From NCBI RefSeq assembly GCF_004379255.2, contig NC_056036.1, forward strand, positions 39,880,076 through 39,944,075: a stretch of DNA of 64,000 nt, in the 5' to 3' direction. Source of the DNA: Salvia splendens (taxonomy: Eukaryota; Streptophyta; Magnoliopsida; Lamiales; Lamiaceae). Of this stretch, positions 23,711 to 35,751 are shown piece by piece; position 1 is the first letter of the stretch; the number at the start of each line of letters is the position of its first letter. The position numbers and the translations under genes were made by a program. Below the pieces are notes generated by a model. The model saw only the letters and a program-made list of their open reading frames with translations. It searched no databases and was not told the DNA's origin.

Positions 23711-23949
23711 GGCCCTTTTCGAGGCTGATATGCGGACGACGGGGTAGTCACGAGGTGTCCCCTCACGTTGCTGTCGAGGCCGGGGTAGTGCATGTCTCGA
23801 AATCTCCTGAGATTTGGAACCGGTAGGTGTGGTTCCTATTGATGCTCGCTGATCTCGCCGTTACCACGGTGGACTACTGGAGGGCGTGATCGGAGGTGCT
23901 GACACCGCGCGGCAGGCTGCCAACTACTGGGCTAGCGCTATGGTATCGC

Positions 23950-24603
23950 AATGAAAAGGGAAGTCAAAGTATCGTCGCCCAAGTTGGACACCTTTCTGAG
24001 AATCGGTTCGAATTTTCAAGATAGGCGTCCAAGGACTCAGTCTGTCGCAGCGCAGCAAGACGACCGACCCACAGAGTCTTCGTATAAATCAGGATCAAAT
24101 CGTCGTTTGATATATAACCACTCAGCAGCCTCATCATCCAACAAGAACTCGGTTAAGTAGAGTCTATCCGCCAGTGATGTAAAGTTGTGATTGTAATATT
24201 TTTGGACTTTTTTGATCCATAAATTGACCCCCTCACCACTGAATCGCGGGGGTTCGATCTTCATTTTTGGCCATGCGTCGGTGTCGAACCCGACTGGCTT
24301 GACGAGCACGGAACGCGGTAGTGACCACCCTCGTGGTTTTGATGTCGTCACCGTCACAGTCCCGTCCGGTGGTTTCTTGCCCAGATCCTCTACCGCGACC
24401 AATAATCGCCCCATATGGTCCTCCACGCTTTTATTTAGCGTTGATTGTTGCCGCTCAAATGATTCGTAGGCGAACCTGTTTGCTTGGATTTTCGTTTCAT
24501 CGTTGGCTAGTCGGACCTAGATGTCATAAACCATCTGACCGACTTCGTTCAGGTTGAACTCGCCGGGTGTCTCACCCGACATCGAACCAGTTCCTTCCGG
24601 CAT
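23950..24603 (-). pseudogene. Gypsy gag (capsid region)
   Basis: Reading from an ATG at 24603 (MPEGTGSMSGETPGEFN), the frame meets a TAG near 24520. It continues open from about 24426 with the plant retrotransposon gag motif PPRFSGEGVNLWIKKVQKYY and ends AAEWL. The stop near the N-terminus and further breaks downstream make it non-functional. Confidence 0.75.
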
Positions 24604-24646
24604 CACGACTGTACTCGGGGGAAGAGAGGCTCAATGATGCACCAGA

Positions 24647-25077
24647 TGATAGGAATAATGATCCTAACGAGAACTGAGAGCACACGTTGTAGCAAAAATA
24701 ATGAAACAAAAGTAACCGAGAGCTTAAAATGAGAAAAAGGTTTTTATTTCTTTAATTCTCAATGACTCGATCTATGAGGGTTCTATAGTATTTATAGAGA
24801 TCCCAACAAAACTTGACTCAATTCTAAAAGGAAAAGGAACGACACAAATAAGGAAACAAATCAAAAAAATAAGGAAACAAATAAAAAAGAAATCAAAACA
24901 AATCTATCTCTAATGGCTGACGTAATCCCGATATTAGAAGGTCGGCACGCGTTTCTCCTTGGTCGATCCATCTTGGTTCCTCTACTCTTCGGTCTACCTC
25001 TTTTACGCACCTCCACCTCCTTGTCTACTTCCTCGTCTATCACGAATGTATCATGGGCATTGGTGGAGGTCGTATCA
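24647..25077 (-). repeat. 5' LTR of the Gypsy element
   Basis: 431 bp, about 95% identical by eye to the LTR at 20211. It carries the same ends and starts the element on the minus strand. Confidence 0.9.
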
Positions 25078-25106
25078 TATCATCATTGAAATATACAGAT
25101 ATCAGA

Positions 25107-25109
<3 letters not shown>

Positions 25110-25138
<29 letters not shown>
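25110..25138. repeat. (TA)n microsatellite, left border of the palindrome
   Basis: Pure alternating TA directly before GGGATGTATTC. One of three (TA)n tracts that delimit the two elements between 25139 and 28208. Confidence 0.9.
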
Positions 25139-25141
<3 letters not shown>

Positions 25142-26721
25142 ATGTATTCATTTCCTTTTCCTATATTTCCTCCTTTTTCCTTCTTAATATCAACCATTAG
25201 ATTAGAGAAATGGACGGTCAAGATCAACATTGGGTAATTAATCCCGTGTTGCATTATTTGTCCTATTTTGTGCATTATGAGGGTACAATAGTAATCTAAT
25301 AATGGCTGGAAATCGCTACGAATAATGCACCACATGGTCACGAGTAATGCATATAATTGCCTATATAATGCACAATATGTGAACTGCAATGCATACGAAC
25401 AAGATGTGCTGTGTTATGATGTTTGACACACGTTTCTTGTTTCCCCTAAGGGTTTAATAAGCTTAGGGGCTAGGGTATAGTACGTAGACATGTATGTAAT
25501 CTTCACATGGTAACGAGTAATGGATATATTTGACTATATAATGCACACTTTGTGAACTGCAATGCATACGAACAAGATGTGCTGTGTTATGATGTTTGAC
25601 ACACGTTTCTTGTTTCCCCTAAGGGTTTAATAAGCTTAGGGGCTAGGGTATAGTACGTACGCATTAATAACAAATTATAAAACGATACGAATAATTCACC
25701 AAATTGTCACGAGTAATGGATGTTATTAACTATATAATGCACAATATGTGAACTGCAATGCATACGAATAAGATGTACCATGTTATGATGTTCGACACAC
25801 GTTTCTTGTTTCCCCTAAAGGTTTAATAAGCTTAGGGGCTAGGGTATAGTACGTAGACATTACTAAATGCACGTATGTAATCTTCAATCCGTTGATTAAC
25901 TCATATACACAATACCTCTAATAATGCATAATATACTGAGATAATGACAATTAACAGCTACATAATGCACTACCTAAACCAAATAATGCACATGCGTATA
26001 TTCCAATAACAACAATTTGTTAGTAATGTCTACGTACTATACCCTAGCCCCTAAGCTTATTAAACCCTTAGGGGAAACAAGAAACGTGTGTCAAACATCA
26101 TAACATGGTACATCTTATTCGTATGCATTGCAGTTCACATATTGTGCATTATATAGTTAATAACATCCATTACTCGTGATAATTTGGTGAATTATTCGTA
26201 TCGTATTATAATTTGTTATTAATGCGTACGTACTATACCCTAGCCCCTAAGCTTATTAAACCCTTAGGGGAAACAAGAAACGTGTGTCAAACATCATAAC
26301 ACAGCACATCTTGTTCGTATGCATTGCAGTTCACAAATTGTGCATTATATAGTCAATTATATCCATTACTCGTTACCATGTGAAGATTACATACGTGTCT
26401 ACGTACTATACCCTAGCCCCTAACCTTATTAAACCCTTAGGGGAAACAAGAAACGTGTGTCCAAACATCATAACATGGTACATCTTATTCGTATGCATTG
26501 CAGTTCACATATTGTGCATTATATAGTCAATTATATGCATTACTCGTGACCATGTGGTGCATTATTCGCAGATACCAAAATGTGGCAGTTACTTTTCAGT
26601 CAAATGTCAATAATAACCCTGTAATGCATACAACCACCTTCTATAATGCAACACGGAACCAGTTTTATAGAATCAATCTGATCCGTTGATGCCTTAGATC
26701 TAACGCGTAATATTAAGAATG

Positions 26722-26723
<2 letters not shown>
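25139..26723 (+). mobile_element. (TA)n-flanked inverted-repeat element, copy I
   Basis: About 1.58 kb between two (TA)n tracts. Its arms are inverted repeats of each other: ATAATGCACCACATGGTCACGA near 25325 reappears inverted near 26540. Three hairpin modules point forward (25443, 25616, 25812) and three point back (26048, 26244, 26417) around a unique core at about 25860-26020. The arms are full of ATAATGCAC-like motifs. The right end stops at TAATATTAAGAATG, about 45 bp short of the matching end in copy II. No ORF of substance. Targeting of (TA)n recalls the Micron elements of rice; this likeness is inference. Confidence 0.7.
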
Positions 26724-26763
<40 letters not shown>

Positions 26764-27905
26764 GAGCGTTATTCTCCTTTTCACATCTTAGATCCTTTTT
26801 CATTCTTAATATTACGCGTTAGATCTAAGGCATCAACGGATCAGATTGATTCTATAAAACTGGTTCCGTGTTGCATTATAGAAGGTGGTTGTATGCATTA
26901 CAGGGTTATTATTGACATTTGACTGAAAAGTAACTGCCACATTTTGGTATCTGCGAATAATGCACCACATGGTCACGAGTAATGCATATAATTGACTATA
27001 TAATGCACAATATGTGAACTGCAATGCATACGAACAAGATGTGCTGTGTTATGATGTTTGACACACGTTTCTTGTTTCCCCTAAGGGTTTAATAAGCTTA
27101 GGGGCTAGGGTATAGTACGTACGCATTAATAACAAATTATAATACGATACGAATAATTCACCAAATTGTCACGAGTAATGGATGTTATTAACTATATAAT
27201 GCACAATATGTGAACTGCAATGCATACGAATACGATGTACCATGTTATGATGTTTGACACACGTTTCTTGTTTCCCCTAAGGGTTTAATAAGCTTAGGGG
27301 CTAGGGTATAGTACGTAGACATTACTAACAAATTGTTGTTATTGGAATATACGCATGTGCATTATTTGGTTTAGGTAGTGCATTATGTAGCTGTTAATTG
27401 TCATTATCTCAGTATATTATGCATTATTAGAGGTATTGTGTATATGGGTTAATCAACGGATTGAAGATTACATACGTGCATTTAGTAATGTCTACGTACT
27501 ATACCCTAGCCCCTAAGCTTATTAAACCCTTAGGGGAAACAAGAAACGTGTGTCAAACATCATAACATGGTACATCTTATTCGTATGCATTGCAGTTCAC
27601 ATATTGTGCATTATATAGTTAATAACATCCATTACTCGTGACAATTTGGTGAATTATTCGTATCGTTTTATAATTTGTTATTAATGCGTACGTACTATAC
27701 CCTAGCCCCTAAGCTTATTAAACCCTTAGGGGAAACAAGAAACGCGTGTCAAACATCATAACACAGCACATCTTGTTCGTATGCATTGCAGTTCACAAAT
27801 TGTGCATTATATAGTCAAATATATCCATTACTCGTTACCATGTGAACATTACATACATGTCTACGTACTATACCCTAGCCCCTAAGCTTATTAAACCCTT
27901 AGGGG
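25443..27905. repeat. Eleven copies of a hairpin module (CCCCTAAG/CTTAGGGG)
   Basis: Each copy is a stem CCCCTAAG and CTTAGGGG around an 11-base loop (GGTTTAATAAG). It is flanked by GTTTCTTGTTT on one side and GCTAGGGTATAGTACGTA on the other. Copies start at 25443, 25616, 25812, 26048, 26244, 26417, 27078, 27274, 27510, 27706 and 27879. Orientations run F F F R R R F F R R R. Spacing is mostly 170-200 bp. Two copies have a stem mismatch (25812, 26417). Confidence 0.9.
26724..26760. repeat. (TA)n microsatellite at the palindrome centre
   Basis: Pure TA run between the two inverted elements. The sequences on each side (CGCGTAATATTAAGAATG and its inverse) mirror each other. Confidence 0.9.
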
Positions 27906-28208
27906 AAACAAGAAACGTGTGTCAAACATCATAACACAACACATCTTGTTCGTATGCATTGCAGTTCACATATTGTGCATTATATAGGCAATTATATGCA
28001 TTACTCGTAACCATGTGGTGCATTATTCGTAGCGGTTTCCAGCCATTATTAGATTACTATTGTACCCTCATAATGCACAAAATAGGACAAATAATGCAAC
28101 ATGGGATTAATTACCCAATGTTGATCTTCACCGTCCATTTCTCTAATCTAATGGCTGATATTAAGAAGGAAAAAGGAGGAAATATAGGAAAAGGAAATGA
28201 ATACATCC
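26761..28208 (-). mobile_element. (TA)n-flanked inverted-repeat element, copy II (inverted)
   Basis: About 1.45 kb, the reverse complement of copy I. Its left end GGGGAGCGTTATTC is the end missing from copy I. Its right end GAATACATCC mirrors the start of copy I. It has two forward modules (27078, 27274) and three reverse (27510, 27706, 27879), so one module fewer than copy I. Outer coordinates pair with a constant sum of 53348, inner ones with 53524; the difference of 176 is one module. (TA)n follows at 28209-28226. Confidence 0.7.
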
Positions 28209-28226
28209 ATATATATATATATATAT

Positions 28227-29871
28227 TAATATAAGTGGAGCTTTTAAAAATATGTACAAAAAATTAACAGCCAAAATTGAGATATGGCCGATCCAATCCA
28301 GTGGCATCGGCCCGGACCCGTCAGCTTCAATATACACATTGGTTTCTAAAAAGAATCAACCCTGTTTAAGGGATTTCTGTGGAGTACATCCAGAAAGAAA
28401 ATGAAATTGGAGTGACATTGAAGAATTGACAAAAAAAAAAAACAAGGCAAAAGTTTAAGTAGGCTAAATCAATTTCATTTTAGCTATTTTCTTATATATT
28501 AAATGAGTTGGGATTGGTATTTTAACCTTGTAAGTTGTAAATGTTCATTCAAAGCATCAAAGAAGACTAAAAAGTAAAATTACTCTAACCTATACATACC
28601 GTTTCTTAAAGCCTCCGTCACCAAATTGAATTCAAATTATACACGTAATTTTTTATCAAATTGTAAATTTTCGCGTTAATATTTTGATGCAGCAAATACT
28701 ATAGCAATGCCCCAACCCAAAAGTAAGAAAATGCAATAAATAATTGCCGAAAAGGTCGTATTGTCGAATAGTTGAATAATAATACTCCATTTATTAAGTA
28801 CCCTCATATCACTGTCACATTATTGAGGACCAAATATAGCGTGATTTCAACATCAATTTTTTAATATCTCCATTAAATTTAACTACTTCTTGACCCAAAA
28901 AAGGTTTAGACAACTTTGTTCATCATCAAACTTTTGACTGTACCGCGCGTGTTGCCAAAATCTTCAAAAATTTCTGGAGTATTTATAAATATGAAACGAA
29001 CTTCTATCACACTCATTTAGTTTCAAATATCATGAGTACTAGTATTTCATAATAGTAGAATGCCAAATCGATTTATTTAATTTTATATGTCGCTTGCCTT
29101 TCAATTTTATGTAAGTGGAATAATAAATTAGTGTACTAGCTCTTTCAAAAAGTTAGCTTCTTTGTAAAAGAAACATCGTCGAAAATATGGAAACATTATC
29201 TTCATTAATATCCTTATTACTTGATTAATTGATTAAGGTTTAATGTTTTTTTTATTTTAATTCCATAAGGGTTTGTTTTTTCGCGGTCGGTTTAGAATAT
29301 CTTAAATTTGATTAAAAAAACATTAATAACCGTAAAATATAATTATAGGTGAATTTGACACACTAGCTAGTTTTAATTTGGATTGAAACTCATAAATTTA
29401 TCATTTTCTTCGAACACAATATAGTGAATACACTCTCGTTATGGACCACCGACTATATTAGAGATTCTTAACCAAACTTTTTATCGTTGACGTTCTCTGC
29501 CAATTAACTAGATACCGCTGTGAATGAAAAAAGGATCTTGAAAAAAGAAATACTATAAAAGATAGTGAAATAAAATCATGCATGCAAAGGACACTCGGAT
29601 CATAGTTATATTGTTTATTTTAAAGTGTTAGCATCAAATCTGGTCATGGTTATATATTTTAATTAACTATTAAGAGAATGTGCTACTTTAATGTTCTTTA
29701 CATAAATTAATGTGAATACTTTATTCCAAAGCGTGTATGCTATTGAACATTATTGATAAAATAAGGATCAATTTTTTTTCGGACGATAACATTTTTCTAT
29801 ATAGAAAATGAAGCCAAAGAGTACTCTATCATCCTCATCTTTTTACCACTCAAGATAAAATAATAAATTAA
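28227..29871. other. AT-rich intergenic, nothing recognised
   Basis: No splice-consistent coding, RNA gene or transposon end was seen on either strand. Confidence 0.4.
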
Positions 29872-30072
29872 GGGGGTGTTCGGTTGGTAAGATTAAATCT
29901 CATGATTAAATATGTATCATGTTTGGTTCATAAGATTGAACCCTTCAACTTAATCCTAGATGGATAGTCTCATGATAATTAGTCATAGCCTCCACCTAAA
30001 ACTAAAATAATCCCACAACTTAATCCTAGATGAATAGTCTCATGATATTAGTCATGGCAACCGAACGTCACC
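29872..30072. mobile_element. Harbinger/Tourist-type MITE
   Basis: Starts GGGGGTGTTCGGTTG and ends CAACCGAACGTCACC (inverse GGTGACGTTCGGTTG). TAA flanks both sides (29869-29871 and 30073-30075). The inside has a direct repeat of 'ACTTAATCCTAGATG'. 201 bp, non-coding. Confidence 0.8.
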
Positions 30073-30075
30073 TAA

Positions 30076-30905
30076 GTCTTGAGCGTTTTCACTTTTTATC
30101 CATTGTTGGATTGAATTTAGTAAGGTTTCAGTGGTTTCTTATTTTTTTTTCAAGTGGAACTATGGCGTGGTTCAGTAAGAAGATGGACTACATAGATTTA
30201 TTAATCATTTTCCTTTTGCATTTTGGGACTCATAAATGAATTGTGTGGTTTCAATTTTGGTAGTAGTTAGTATCCTCTTTAAATTTGAGCCTTAAGCAAT
30301 GATTTTAAGTCTTTTCAAATGATATTTAATAATTCGTTATCACTGTATAGCCCTACATGTTTTTGCATAATTGCATCGGCTGTATTGATGTGAATTTTAT
30401 TTTAGAAATATATCGAAAATTGTTAGTATATAATTGTATTTAATATATATAATTTAATTTGTATAGTTTTGGTGTGATACTTCCTTTCCACAATTAATAA
30501 AAGTCAAAAGTAAACTTTGTTCTCTTCTGCCGAAATCATACATTTCCTTCTCTTATGGAGTAATCCTTTTTTCCGGATGATATATAGATTTCCTTTTTTT
30601 TGTGATGCAGATTTAACTAAATTAACAAAATAAATCTAAAACTGTAAAAGAGAAGTCATGAGAATAATTGGAACGAAAGCAAAGCTTTTCACAATTAGTT
30701 GAACTAAACTCATGCTTACAAGGTAAATAAATACTGATATACCAACAAATTCCCCACTGATACAAACATGTCACATTACAATCTACAAACAAGAGGCTAA
30801 AAAAAAGTTGTTTATGTGAAATTTAGGGGAGCTTTTGTTGCATTGCAATTGCATGACCAATAGATGATGATGATGGCAAAGTGTATCAACAAAAATATTC
30901 CAAAC
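30076..30905. other. Intergenic, 3' side of the LURP-one-related gene
   Basis: Includes the 3' UTR of the minus-strand gene that ends at 30906. No other gene recognised. Confidence 0.4.
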
Positions 30906-31989
30906 TTAGGGAGAGGGATTCGAACTCGAATCCTCACTGGATGGCTCCAACCCGACCTTGTTTCCGTTGAGGCTTCCGTCGGCATCGTCGTCTTCGTCGG
31001 AGCCGTAGATCTGATCGAGTATCAGCACCAGCCCCATGGCGAAGGCGCCGTCGAACCCTGGCTTCAGCGACAGCACGAACACGTCTTTACCGAGCACCAC
31101 GTTTGTCGTCGCATCCACCTTGCGGCGGACCTCCGCCACGATCGCTTTTTCGTTGTTGAAAATGTTGCAATTCCGGCACCCGAACGAGCCTTCGATCTGG
31201 TACTCCTCGCCTGGTTTGGAATACACCTCCACCGTCATGCTTGACCGTCCGATTATCGAGGATCTCCGCACGCTGAACAGCGGCTTCTTCCCTTCCGCTC
31301 CGTCGCCGACGAAGCCCTCCCACCGCTGGTGTAGGCTCGGCCTCTGTTTCAGTACAAATTCACCAACAACAAATCAGTGAGTTGACTCGGCTACCAACAC
31401 ACATATCATTGTCGATTAATTAACATTGAAATCAGGAATTCGGTGAAAAAAATCACCAACTAATACTAATTGAATTGAATTACACATAATCCGAGACCTA
31501 ATCGCGAGAGCATTTTGCAAACGGACACGTGCGTATGCGCGGAGGAAACGGTTAAACCAATCTCGAGATTAAAATCGGAATTAAATATTCCAGATTAGCC
31601 GAGTCGACTCGGTATCAACGGTACAGTCAAATTAAAATTTGAATCGTAGCTGAGAAATGGAAAAGAGGATTTAATGATTTTCACCGAAAATTGACGGAAA
31701 GCGGCGATCTGAGAATACATACCTTGCGGCGGACGGTGAGGATGCATCTTCCGGAAGCGTCCATGAGAACGACTTCGCCAGTATCACCGGCTTCGGGACC
31801 GTAAGAGTCGACTCGGAAGACGAGCTCGCCTTTGCAATCGTAAGCAGTGAAGCCGTCGCCGGCGAAAAAGAGAGAGGTTTTCCGCACAGTGAGATGCGCC
31901 GCTTCTTCGTAGACGTAGCGTTCCTCCACAATCGCGCCGCTCTTCATCACTGCGTCGGGCATTCGCTTCGCCGTCGACGGCCACGGCAT
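30906..31989 (-). CDS. LURP-one-related (LOR) protein
   Basis: Two exons, 31989-31723 and 31343-30906, with a GT-AG intron at a codon boundary, encode 234 residues (start MPWPSTAKRMPDAV). The LOR/DUF567 fold is recognisable: an N-terminal strand set (HLTVRKTSLFFAGDGFTAYD, ELVFRVDSY, VVLMDASGRCILTVRRK), then SLHQRWEGFVGDG, MTVEVYSKPGEEYQIEGSF, NCNIFNN and the C-terminal FVLSLKPGFDGAFAMGLVLI. The acidic/Ser-rich tail is low complexity. The family shares the tubby-like barrel. Arabidopsis LURP1 is needed for basal defence against an oomycete, but most members have no known role. Length and motifs are normal. High GC compared with the flanks is typical of this gene's exons. Confidence 0.92.
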
Positions 31990-32759
31990 AACAAAATCGA
32001 GATTTGTGGTTGCGAGGGAGAAAGAGCGCAGATAATTTATTTGGGGATAATTAATTAAAAGGAAAAGAAAATTGAAGTGAGGAAATAGTGAAGGTGCTGT
32101 GGAGTGTATAAATTATTGGAAATGGCGCAGTGGGCCCTATCTGCAGGAGCAAGAATGGGAATACTTTACCCCACGCCACGTATTATTCAATTACTAAATT
32201 ATTTATTCCGATGCTAAAGGATTTTATTATTTTGTTTATTGCGTTTTTAATTATACACATGAATATATGGTACGCCAATTTATATTTTTTGCGTTGTTGT
32301 CTAGTTTATAGTATAATGGAATATTTTTCTAATTACAGTTCATTTCTTTTTCATTTTTTAATGTTCTGTCTTTATATACTCGTTTGATGATTTAAAACGT
32401 TTTGTTGGTGAAGTTTAGAAATCAATCTGCCACCTTTTAAAATAGAAAGGAAATGTTACTGCCGTTGGGAATTTTCATATCTAAATTACTTTTCATATTA
32501 TTAAATTATAAATATATTCCATTTTGACTGGTTTACACACTATATTTGCATCATAGTAACGACGGATGAATCCAATTTTTTTTTCTTTTCAAAACAACAG
32601 AACTGGTTTAAGAAACGTGAAAAGATATTTTTAAAAGAGAATTACTATCTATTATTGTCAAATAAGCACCTAATATGAAAATGAATTAACTACTTTTTGC
32701 AATATTAAATAGTTAAGTGACTATAATAAAAATTTATTGAGTATGTGATGGGTCCGGAT
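31990..32759. other. Intergenic: upstream of the LOR gene
   Basis: Holds the LOR promoter on the minus strand. A TTTATA-like box occurs near 32107-32112 on that strand. The rest is AT-rich with no gene. Bases 32752-32759 are the left target-site copy of the next element. Confidence 0.35.
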
Positions 32760-33322
32760 TAGGGCTGGCAAATCGTGCGGATTTGGTCGTTATCAGGTCA
32801 ACCTGATAATGACCCAACCCAATAAGGCCTAACCTGAACCCGACCTGTTAAGGAAATTGTAAATTCAAACACGAACCCGACCTGCTACCTTCAAATCCGA
32901 ACACGACCCGCACCCGACACGAACCCGTTATCGACACGATATAATATGGGTTGACACGACACAATAACAATCTGAACCTGATATTACACGATTAAAACCT
33001 AATATTACATGATTAAACCTTAATTTTTAACCTAATTTACACAATTAAAATTTGTTTTATACTATTTAAACCTAATTTATAAGAAATTAAAAAATTAAAG
33101 TAATATATATTTTTTTAAATAATAATAAATTAATATTATTATTTCTTAATGGGTTACCCGTATCCGACCTGCATCCGACCCGAACCCAATCCGAAATTAT
33201 CGGGTTCTTAATGGGTCAACCCGATAAGGACACGGATCTAATAAGACTTGACCCTAATAACCCAATAATTTCGTGCGGATTCGTGTCAGATTATCGTGTC
33301 GTGTCGAAAATTGTCAGCCCTA
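32760..33322. mobile_element. hAT-type MITE (563 bp)
   Basis: Ends TAGGGCTGGCAA and, inverted, TAGGGCTGACAA. Exact 8-bp duplication GTCCGGAT at 32752-32759 and 33323-33330. The arms are rich in ACCCGA/CGACAC repeats in opposite orientation; the middle is AT-rich. Non-coding. Confidence 0.87.
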
Positions 33323-33330
33323 GTCCGGAT

Positions 33331-35255
33331 GTAGACTTTAATAGGATCTTCAAGATGATACTAACGTTTTTATTTTTCGTCTATCCTTTAAAAAAATACT
33401 GGAGTGTTTGATGTTTCTGTATAATTTGGAAAAAGAAGGAAAAAACAAGTCATCAGATGATAAGAAAATGAGAGAAACGGGATTTATTGTCAGAGAATTT
33501 GCTTTCTGAAATAAATAGCAACATCATAAATATGTACACTTTCGACCAATTCATTAACTAATAGCAAAATTAAATTGAGATTTCAGCATATGCATATATA
33601 TGGCTGTGTTTGGCGATAGTGATTTGTGTTCTGTATATATTGAAAACGTGTATATGATATTGACACAGTCCAAACATAAATATCCATCTTAAATTATTAT
33701 TTATTATTTATCGTTACTTCAAGCAAATAAATTAGTACTAATGACAACGTCGTACACGACGATTTAGTTGGTAAATGGTAACTCAATAATCTCAATACCT
33801 AATTAACATGATTAATTCAAAGTTATCTATATATGAGTAGAATAATATCATATCATATGCATGCACAGCTAGGACCATCAAGATATTGTTATTATTATTA
33901 AGAAGTATCAACATGATGTAAAAACATTAAGTAACGTATACATCACAGATCAGTCAGAATTCTAAATATGAAAATATCTATATTACTATATATACGAAGA
34001 ATTGAAGTGGATGTGGAACTGATAAAAACCTTTTCCTAATATAGACACTAGGAACAAATCTGAACTCTTGATTTTTAGTAGAGTTTATGATTGTCACGGA
34101 TAAAGATAGTTCTATTGTAGGAGTATTAAAAAAGTTAATATAAATACACTACTATATATTATTTTACATATTCAAGAGTATCATCTAAAGAATATAATAA
34201 CTATATATATGAAGAGGCATTATATATAGAAGTATCACATACCAATTCCATATTGTTGTTGTAGTATTTTTTTTGTTCTGCCATGTTAAGTGATACAGTT
34301 AGTCAAGGTTGTTTGTTAATACTCCTTCAATATTTAAAAAAAACGTGCACACTTTATAATTTTAGATGTTCCACAAAATAGAACACACTTCTTCTTTTTC
34401 TACACATATTTTCTTTATACTTTATCCTCAATTTATACACACATTTACAAAAATAAATTATGAAGTATCATTGTTTATATTGACTAACAAAACAACAACA
34501 AAAAGAGGCTATTTTTTCACTCACAAAACACATAGTATTACCTAATTTAAGTTAAATTAATGTCACACCTAATTGTGCATTATTTTCCGAGAATAATATT
34601 ATAGACAATCTTGATCCAATCACCTGGATTTGATTAAATTAGATCAAACGAAGACCAATTCACAATTTCTTTGGAAAAAAGAAGACCAATTTCCGATTTC
34701 AAAAGAAAAACTAAAATTTACATTAGAATACGGATTAATTAGACTTTTTGTGTATGATCTAATAACTAATCCCTCCAGAATCATGGGGTTCGTAATATAA
34801 TCAGGTTCGATATTATTTCCACCGTCACCAACAATCAATTAATTACCCAAAAAAGATTGGTTAAGTCTCTTTACAGGTGGAAACAGAGGTTTTGATTAGG
34901 ATTTACTATTATGGTAGCATTGATGAGAATGACATGGGAAAATTGAAATTCAACCGACTCTGGATGAAATGAATAAAGAAATCTGAGGCAAGATAGATTT
35001 CTCCACAATTAACTCAACACAAAAATAGGTTTCTCAGAATGTTCGTTAAATCACATTATATTTAGATGTAGAATCTCTAGTATATGTTGTTCGCATTTTA
35101 TGTTTGATAGGCGAAACTCAATATATATTGTTCTCATTTTATGCTTAAGTAAGCTATACTCAATAATTATTTTGAAATTGGTTCTTTTTTTTGTTCAGAG
35201 TTACGTTAAAATCAATGCATCTTCAGCTAGTGCATACATTTAGCAAATCTTACCT
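33331..35255. other. AT-rich intergenic, nothing recognised
   Basis: No gene, RNA or transposon end seen. Confidence 0.4.
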
Positions 35256-35741
35256 AGGACTAGGGAAAAATACTGAAAAAAATGATATATCGCTCGTATC
35301 GTATTGAAAAATATCGAAAAATTATCAAATTTTCGGTATATCGTAATTTTCGATACGATAACGATATGAATTTCCTTATACCGCGTATATCGTTTTATAT
35401 CGAATATACGATATATATCGATATTTTCGATATACCGAATTATATTGAAAATCAATACATATTGAATTATCGATATATACCGCATATATCGAAATATATT
35501 GAAATTTTGATACGATATTGAAGTATCAATTGTTGATCTATCGTTTTGAACGGTATACCGAATTTCGGTATGATATATCGAAATATCGATACGGTAATGA
35601 TATTGATATTATCCATATCGAAAGTTCGATATATCAAAACTTTCGATACGATAACGATATGAAATTCTTTCATACCAATATTTTCGGCACGATACACGAT
35701 ACAACATTTTCGATACGATATATCTTATCGACCCACACCTA
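35256..35741. mobile_element. hAT-like MITE rich in CGATAT repeats
   Basis: About 486 bp of short CGATAT/ATATCG words in both orientations. It is bounded by AATCTTACCT at 35246-35255 and 35742-35751, so the target duplication is 8-10 bp. End motifs (AGGACTAGGG and, inverted, AGGTGTGGG) resemble those of the ACCG-rich MITEs near 59-60 kb. Non-coding. Confidence 0.65.
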
Positions 35742-35751
35742 ATCTTACCTA

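Larger units (their letters stand above)
20211..25077 (-). mobile_element. Ty3/Gypsy LTR retrotransposon, degenerate
   Basis: LTRs lie at 20211-20642 and 24647-25077, both with ends TGATAGG...GTATCA. An exact 5-bp target duplication TATCA flanks them (20206-20210 and 25078-25082). Coding is on the minus strand in the order gag, protease, reverse transcriptase, RNase H, integrase, which is the Ty3/Gypsy order. After the right LTR the minus strand reads TCTGGTGCATCATTGAG, a primer-binding-site-like start. A purine tract (GGGAGGGGGAG) precedes the left LTR. By eye the LTRs differ at about 20 of 431 positions (about 5%), so insertion was not very recent. Several in-frame stops show it is inactive. 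Confidence 0.92.

Noticed and set aside
26600..26922. Two ORFs with runs of Ile-Tyr on opposite strands
   Set aside because: Translated (TA)n and the inverted arms of the palindrome; identical peptides arise from the symmetry.
25443..27905. Regularly spaced palindromic repeats resembling a CRISPR array
   Set aside because: Plant nuclear context, repeats in both orientations, 170-200 bp repeated 'spacers' that are themselves similar, and no cas genes. It is transposon structure.
30864..31380. Plus-strand ORFs over the LURP-one-related gene
   Set aside because: Shadow frames; the minus strand gives a coherent two-exon LOR protein.
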